This document shows, piece after piece, positions 60,282 to 64,000 of a stretch of DNA of 64,000 nucleotides (positions within the stretch are counted from its first letter, which is position 1; each line of letters begins with the position of its first letter). The notes under the pieces were generated by a model. The model searched no databases. It was not told the DNA's origin and was given only the letters and a program-made list of their open reading frames with translations. Made by a program: the position numbers and the translations under genes. The stretch comes from Actinophytocola sp. (GTDB lineage Bacteria; Actinomycetota; Actinomycetes; Mycobacteriales; Pseudonocardiaceae): positions 21,537 to 85,536 of the forward strand of contig WHUB01000010.1 of NCBI GenBank assembly GCA_009377395.1, written 5' to 3'.

Positions 60282-60570
60282 CCGGCGTCGTGCACTCATG
60301 TAACGGAGAGTGGTGTTGTCGGCGAACGGTCAATGCGATCGCTAAGCGGTCGGGTGAACGGTAGAAGCGCTGGTATTGCACTTGTCACAGAACGCTAATC
60401 GGCGCTGGTCCAGGTGGGTTTCGCCGTTTGCTCTGCTCCAATCGGCGCAGTAATGGTGGACGAGACAGGCGCTCTTTCGTAACCTGGCCGAGACCTCGCG
60501 GCCAGCAGTCGCCACCACAGGAGGCGGCACCGTGGGGTTGTCGCACGGCGCAGCTCGACCCCAGAGCTGC
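60282..60570 (+). promoter_or_regulatory. Non-coding upstream region of the NlpC/P60 gene
   Basis: The first 290 bases of a 481-base stretch with no gene. Around 60375-60400 there is TTGCAC and, about 14 bases on, TAATCG, a weak promoter pair. If used, the transcript would carry a leader of over 350 bases into the structured segment at 60571-60735. Confidence 0.35.
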
Positions 60571-60735
60571 ACCCGGGCTCGCCGCGGCACCGCATGACCG
60601 ATGCGGGGTCGCCAGGACACGACGAATCCAGTGTCTTGCGGTGGAGCACGCCGACGGCCGGTGTGGAGAGATCCGCAGCGGCCAGGCCGGTAGGAGGGCC
60701 CCCGACCTCGTACCCGGTCCGGCTCCCGGGGTGCG
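60571..60735 (+). ncRNA. Candidate c-di-AMP (ydaO/yuaA-type) riboswitch leader
   Basis: Remembered motif parts appear in the right order. A CGCAT/ATGCG stem at 60591-60605 leads straight into GGGGTCGCCA (compare GGGGAACCA), then GACGAATCC (60621-60629; compare GGTGAATCC), a variable region, and ATCCGCAGC (60671-60679) ahead of GGTAGGAGG (60689-60697), compare ATCCGTCAGC...GTAGGCG. A possible platform stem pairs ACCCGG (60712-60717) with CCGGGGT (60727-60733). In actinobacteria this class controls NlpC/P60 genes. Not tested by covariance, and several consensus bases differ. Confidence 0.42.
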
Positions 60736-60762
60736 GCCGACAATGAAGGAGAAGCGCGCGAC

Positions 60763-61809
60763 GTGAAGTCGCTTCGACTGAAGCGCTGGATGTCGGGCGC
60801 ACTGGCCATCGCCGCGATCGCGGCGGTCATGAGTTTCAGTGCCCCTGCAGGCGCAACCCCGGTGACCCCCGACAACGCATCCGAAGCTCTCAAGCAGTAC
60901 AACGCGCTCAAGCACAAGGCGGAACAGCTCAACGAGAAGTTCCTCCAGGCGCAGGACGCGCTCAACGCGGCCGAGAAGAAGCTGCAGAAGGCCAACGCCG
61001 ACATCAAGAAGTCGAACACCCAGCTGCGGCAAGCGCGCGTCGAGCAGGCGAAGTACCGCAAGGTGGTCGACAAGTTCGCCAGCGCCACCTACACCGGCGG
61101 CGACCTCAATCCGATGTCGCTGGCGTTGAGCGGCAACTCGACCAACGAGTTCCTCGAGCGGTCCGCTGTGATCAACGTGCTCGCCGACAAGAAGAACGAC
61201 GCGTTGGGCAGGCTCGAGGGGGCCGTCAACCAAGCGGAGCAGGCCAAGCAGCTCGCGATCGACGCGCGCAAGCGTGCCCGCGAGTCCCGCGAGGAGGCCG
61301 CGGAACACAAGGCCGCCATCGCCGAGCGCAAGCGCGCGCTCGACGCGCAGGTCGCGAAGTCGAAGCAGGCCTACGAGAACCTGAGCGCGCAGGAGCGGGC
61401 GGCGCAGCAGGCCAGTTACGGCGAGAGCGTGGCGCCGCCGACCAACATCGTCGCACCGGGCCCCGAGGCTCAGGAGGCGGTCGACGCGGCCATGAGCCAG
61501 CGCGGTGATCCGTACGAGTACGGCGCGGAAGGGCCGGACTCCTACGACTGCTCCGGGCTGACCTGGTGGGCATACCAGCAGGCGGGCATCTCGCTGCCGC
61601 GGTCGAGCTCGGCGCAGGCGTCGTCGGGCACCCCGGTCTCCCGCTACCAGCTCGAGCCGGGCGACCTGGTGTTCTTCTACCAGCCGGTCTCCCACGTCGG
61701 CATGTACATCGGCGACGGCAAGATGGTGCACGCCCCGACGGAGGGCGACGTCGTCAAGGTCGAAGAGGTGATGTGGGACGAGTACAGCGGTGCTCGCCGC
61801 TACTCCTGA
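60763..61809 (+). CDS. Secreted NlpC/P60 peptidoglycan endopeptidase (RipC-like)
   Basis: 348 residues. Signal peptide 1-31 (cleavage after AGA), a coiled-coil of Lys/Glu/Ala repeats from about 38 to 220, then a C-terminal NlpC/P60 domain (about 235-348) with Cys263 ([15 protein letters not shown]), His311 (HVGMYIGDG) and His323 (MVHAP). It cuts peptide stems in the wall; the coiled coil may dock to FtsEX as for RipC/CwlO. Orthologue of Rv2190c by position. GTG 60763 after GAAGGAG. The long leader suggests control at RNA level; a hairpin terminator follows. Confidence 0.93.
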   Translation: MKSLRLKRWMSGALAIAAIAAVMSFSAPAGATPVTPDNASEALKQYNALKHKAEQLNEKFLQAQDALNAAEKKLQKANADIKKSNTQLRQARVEQAKYRKVVDKFASATYTGGDLNPMSLALSGNSTNEFLERSAVINVLADKKNDALGRLEGAVNQAEQAKQLAIDARKRARESREEAAEHKAAIAERKRALDAQVAKSKQAYENLSAQERAAQQASYGESVAPPTNIVAPGPEAQEAVDAAMSQRGDPYEYGAEGPDSYDCSGLTWWAYQQAGISLPRSSSAQASSGTPVSRYQLEPGDLVFFYQPVSHVGMYIGDGKMVHAPTEGDVVKVEEVMWDEYSGARRYS

Positions 61810-61835
61810 TACATGGGTCCGCTGGGCCCAGCCAC

Positions 61836-61876
61836 AGGCCGCCTTCGCAGCCATCGTGCTCGCGGAGGCGGCCTTT
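61836..61876 (+). terminator. Hairpin terminator downstream of the NlpC/P60 gene
   Basis: AGGCCGCC (61836-61843) pairs with GGCGGCCT (61867-61874), with inner CGC/GCG pairs, followed by TT. Starts 27 bases after the stop codon. Confidence 0.75.
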
Positions 61877-61902
61877 CGCTGCGCGCGGCGAGGTCGGCAC
61901 GT

Positions 61903-61908
61903 TAGCCT
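61903..61908 (+). promoter_or_regulatory. Candidate -10 element of pimB'
   Basis: TAGCCT, six bases before the GTG start at 61915. Fits a leaderless mRNA, after the upstream terminator. Confidence 0.42.
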
Positions 61909-61914
61909 TTCCAG

Positions 61915-63060
61915 GTGCGCCGAACCCTGCTCGTCACCAACGACTTTCCGCCGCGTCCCGGGGGAATCCAGGCGTACCTGCATGCGCTGGCCTCGCGCCT
62001 CAACGCCGACGAGCTGGTCGTCTACGCGCCGTCCTGGCCAGGGCACGCCGAGTTCGACGCGCAGCAGCCGTTCGAGGTCGTGCGGCATCCGACGTCGCTG
62101 ATGCTGCCCACCCCCGATGTGCTCGGCCGGGCGAGCGAGCTGCTGCGCACCCGCGAGCTCGACTCGGTGTGGTTCGGCGCGGCGGCGCCGCTCGCGCTGC
62201 TGGCGCCCGCGCTGCGGCGGGCGGGGGCGGACCGGGTCGTCGCCTGCACCCACGGCCACGAGGTCGGCTGGTCGATGCTGCCCGGCGCGCGGGGGGCGCT
62301 GCGGCGCATCGGCAGCGGCTGCGACGTCGTCACCTACGTCAGCAAGTACACCCGGCGCCGGTTCGCGGCCGCGTTCGGCCCGCTCGCCGGGCTGGAGTAC
62401 CTGCCATCGGGGGTCGACCCCGAGGTGTTCCGGCCCGACGCGGCAGCGGGGGAGGAGATCCGGCGCCGCCATGGCCTCATCGGCCGGCCGGTGATCGTGT
62501 GTGTCTCCCGCCTCGTGCCGCGCAAGGGCCAGGACATGCTGGTGCGCGCCCTGCCGGAGATCCGCCGCCGGGTGCCGGACGCGGCACTGCTGCTGGTCGG
62601 CGGCGGCCCGTACCGGGAGCGGCTGCGGCGGCAGGCCGATGCCCACGGCGTCGCCGACCACGTGGTGCTGACCGGCTCGGTGCCGTGGCCCGAGCTGCCC
62701 GCCCACTACGCGGCGGGCGACGTGTTCGCCATGCCCGCCCGCACCAGGGGCAAGGGCCTCGACGTCGAAGGGCTCGGGATCGTCTACCTCGAGGCGTCGG
62801 CGACCGGGCGGCCCGTCGTCGCCGGTCGTTCCGGGGGCGCGCCCGAGACGGTGCTCGACGAGGTGACCGGCCACGTCGTCGACGGGCGGGACCTGCGGCA
62901 ACTGACCGACACGCTGACCACACTGCTCACCGACACGGCACGGGCACGCCGCATGGGCGAGGCGGGCAGAGCATGGGTGCGGGAGAACTGGCGCTGGGAC
63001 CAGCTCGCCCACCGGCTCGCCGGGCTGCTCAGTGGCGAGCCCGCGCTGTACCGGCGTTGA
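61915..63060 (+). CDS. pimB: GDP-mannose-dependent phosphatidylinositol monomannoside mannosyltransferase (PimB')
   Basis: 381 residues, GT4 GT-B enzyme adding the second mannose in phosphatidylinositol dimannoside synthesis at the inner membrane face. Marks: [20 protein letters not shown] at the N-terminus, [24 protein letters not shown] and [12 protein letters not shown], ending in the donor-site E-x7-E region [19 protein letters not shown]. Sequence and position match Rv2188c. The presence of this gene implies PIM/lipomannan-type glycolipids. Start GTG 61915. Confidence 0.93.
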   Translation: MRRTLLVTNDFPPRPGGIQAYLHALASRLNADELVVYAPSWPGHAEFDAQQPFEVVRHPTSLMLPTPDVLGRASELLRTRELDSVWFGAAAPLALLAPALRRAGADRVVACTHGHEVGWSMLPGARGALRRIGSGCDVVTYVSKYTRRRFAAAFGPLAGLEYLPSGVDPEVFRPDAAAGEEIRRRHGLIGRPVIVCVSRLVPRKGQDMLVRALPEIRRRVPDAALLLVGGGPYRERLRRQADAHGVADHVVLTGSVPWPELPAHYAAGDVFAMPARTRGKGLDVEGLGIVYLEASATGRPVVAGRSGGAPETVLDEVTGHVVDGRDLRQLTDTLTTLLTDTARARRMGEAGRAWVRENWRWDQLAHRLAGLLSGEPALYRR

Positions 63061-63080
63061 CACCCGAAGTTAGGACCACA

Positions 63081-64000
63081 ATGGACACCAGCACGCTGCT
63101 CGCACTCGACTCGGCCCACGTCTGGCACCCGTACGGCCCGATGCCGGGCACGGTCGAACCGCTCGTGGTCGAGTCGGCGCGCGGCATGCGGCTCACCCTC
63201 GCCGACGGCAGGGAGCTCATCGACGGCATGTCGTCGTGGTGGGCGGCCATCCACGGCTACGGCCACCCCGCGCTGGACGCCGCGCTGCGCGAGCAGGCGG
63301 ACAAGATGAGCCACGTCATGTTCGGCGGGCTCACCCACGAACCGGCGGTGCGGCTGGCGAGCACGCTCGCCGAGATCACCCCGGACGGGCTGGAGCACGT
63401 CTTCCTGTGCGACTCCGGATCGGTGTCGGTCGAGGTCGCGATCAAGATGTGTTTGCAGTTCTGGCGTTCGCTCGGCCGCGACGGCAAGCGGAAGCTGCTG
63501 ACCTGGCGCGGCGGCTACCACGGCGACACCTTCCACCCGATGAGCGTGTGTGACCCCGAGGGCGGCATGCACTCGCTGTGGCGCGGGGTGCTGCCGGAGC
63601 AGCTGTTCGTGCCCGCGCCGCCGAGCGGGTTCGACCGCCCCGCCGAGCCGGAGTATGTGCGCACGCTGACCGAGGCGATCGAGCGGCATGCCGGTGAGCT
63701 GGCCGCCGTGATCGTCGAGCCGGTGGTGCAGGGCGCGGGTGGCATGCGGTTCCACAACCCGGCCTATCTGCGGCTGCTGCGGGAAGTCTGCGACGCCAAC
63801 GACGTACTGCTGGTGTTCGACGAGATCGCGACCGGCTTCGGCCGGTCGGGGGAGCTGTTCGCGGCCGAGCATGCCGGGGTCACGCCGGACGTGCTGTGCC
63901 TCGGCAAGGCGCTGACCGGCGGCTACATGACGATGGCCGCCGCGCTGTGCACGCCGAGGGTCGCCGACGGCATCTCGCGCGGCGAGCTGCCGGTGCTCGC
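63081..64000 (+). CDS. bioA: Adenosylmethionine-8-amino-7-oxononanoate aminotransferase (3' end outside window)
   Basis: First 306 residues. Fold type I PLP aminotransferase of biotin synthesis. HVWHPYGPM near 14, [15 protein letters not shown] near 48, [14 protein letters not shown] near 110, [10 protein letters not shown] near 145 and [15 protein letters not shown] near 250 match BioA; the PLP lysine is in [11 protein letters not shown] near 283. The serine-rich segment and Trp pair distinguish BioA from GabT-type enzymes. ATG 63081, 20 bases after pimB'. Truncated by the right edge; other bio genes may follow. Confidence 0.93.
   Translation, partial: MDTSTLLALDSAHVWHPYGPMPGTVEPLVVESARGMRLTLADGRELIDGMSSWWAAIHGYGHPALDAALREQADKMSHVMFGGLTHEPAVRLASTLAEITPDGLEHVFLCDSGSVSVEVAIKMCLQFWRSLGRDGKRKLLTWRGGYHGDTFHPMSVCDPEGGMHSLWRGVLPEQLFVPAPPSGFDRPAEPEYVRTLTEAIERHAGELAAVIVEPVVQGAGGMRFHNPAYLRLLREVCDANDVLLVFDEIATGFGRSGELFAAEHAGVTPDVLCLGKALTGGYMTMAAALCTPRVADGISRGELPVL

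Noticed and set aside
60607..60621. A single extra 21-bp unit in the NlpC/P60 leader
   Set aside because: The complement begins GTCGTGTCCTG like the repeat but then diverges, has no tandem partner and is explained at least as well as part of the candidate riboswitch.

Overview
This is a GC-rich actinobacterial chromosome segment. The gene content and order point to a mycolata-related or Pseudonocardiaceae-type actinomycete. From about 22.5 kb to the right end, the genes match in order the Mycobacterium tuberculosis block running from lipA/lipB (Rv2218/Rv2217) down to pimB' (Rv2188c): lipA, lipB, an SDR39U1-type epimerase, the dihydrolipoamide acyltransferase, pepA/pepB, ilvE, cobT, a DUF3043 protein, erpA, an LtsA-type asnB, ctaC-ctaF, trpD, ctaE-qcrCAB, a DnaQ-UvrC hybrid, NlpC/P60 hydrolases and pimB'. 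The synteny rests on remembered gene order, not on a search. No tRNA, rRNA, insertion sequence, phage or CRISPR array was seen.

Region 1 (1-18250, all on the minus strand) is an accessory surface-polysaccharide operon that continues past the left edge. Read from its 5' end at 18250 it encodes a GDP-mannose 6-dehydrogenase, a glycosyltransferase, two Wzz-like chain-length proteins with degenerate ATPase domains, an asparagine-synthase-type amidotransferase, a two-domain oxidoreductase, a heparinase II/III-like protein, a beta-helix lipoprotein, a methyltransferase, a Wzy/O-antigen-ligase-like membrane protein, a GmhB-GmhA fusion, a second glycosyltransferase and a truncated epimerase with a zinc-ribbon-like insert. 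Most neighbours overlap by ATGA or are a few bases apart. The set suggests a Wzy-type acidic, possibly amidated, mannuronate- and heptose-containing polymer.

Region 2 (18.3-31.8 kb) holds an aconitase of an unusual subfamily, a secreted CocE-type hydrolase, a DedA protein and lipoate/2-oxoacid-dehydrogenase genes (lipA, lipB, E2, E3). Two SDRs and an unknown gene lie between lipB and lipA. Region 3 (32-46.5 kb) carries pepA, ilvE, cobT, erpA, a QueA-like gene, two regulated oxidoreductase units (one with a MerR/SoxR-type promoter, one with a FadR-type operator) and the LtsA-like amidotransferase.

Region 4 (46.7-54.2 kb) encodes the cytochrome bc1-aa3 branch (ctaC, ctaF, ctaE, qcrC, qcrA, qcrB), with trpD and a receiver-domain protein on the opposite strand; it ends in a strong terminator. 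Region 5 (54.2-64 kb) is about DNA repair and the cell envelope: Uma2, the DnaQ-UvrC hybrid, an NYN protein, an NlpC/P60-M15 fusion, a second NlpC/P60 protein behind a long leader with a candidate c-di-AMP riboswitch, pimB', and bioA, which runs off the right edge.

The most unusual sequence feature is a family of 21-bp units in arrays immediately 3' of three minus-strand genes (25205-25309, 39686-39769, 41569-41631).
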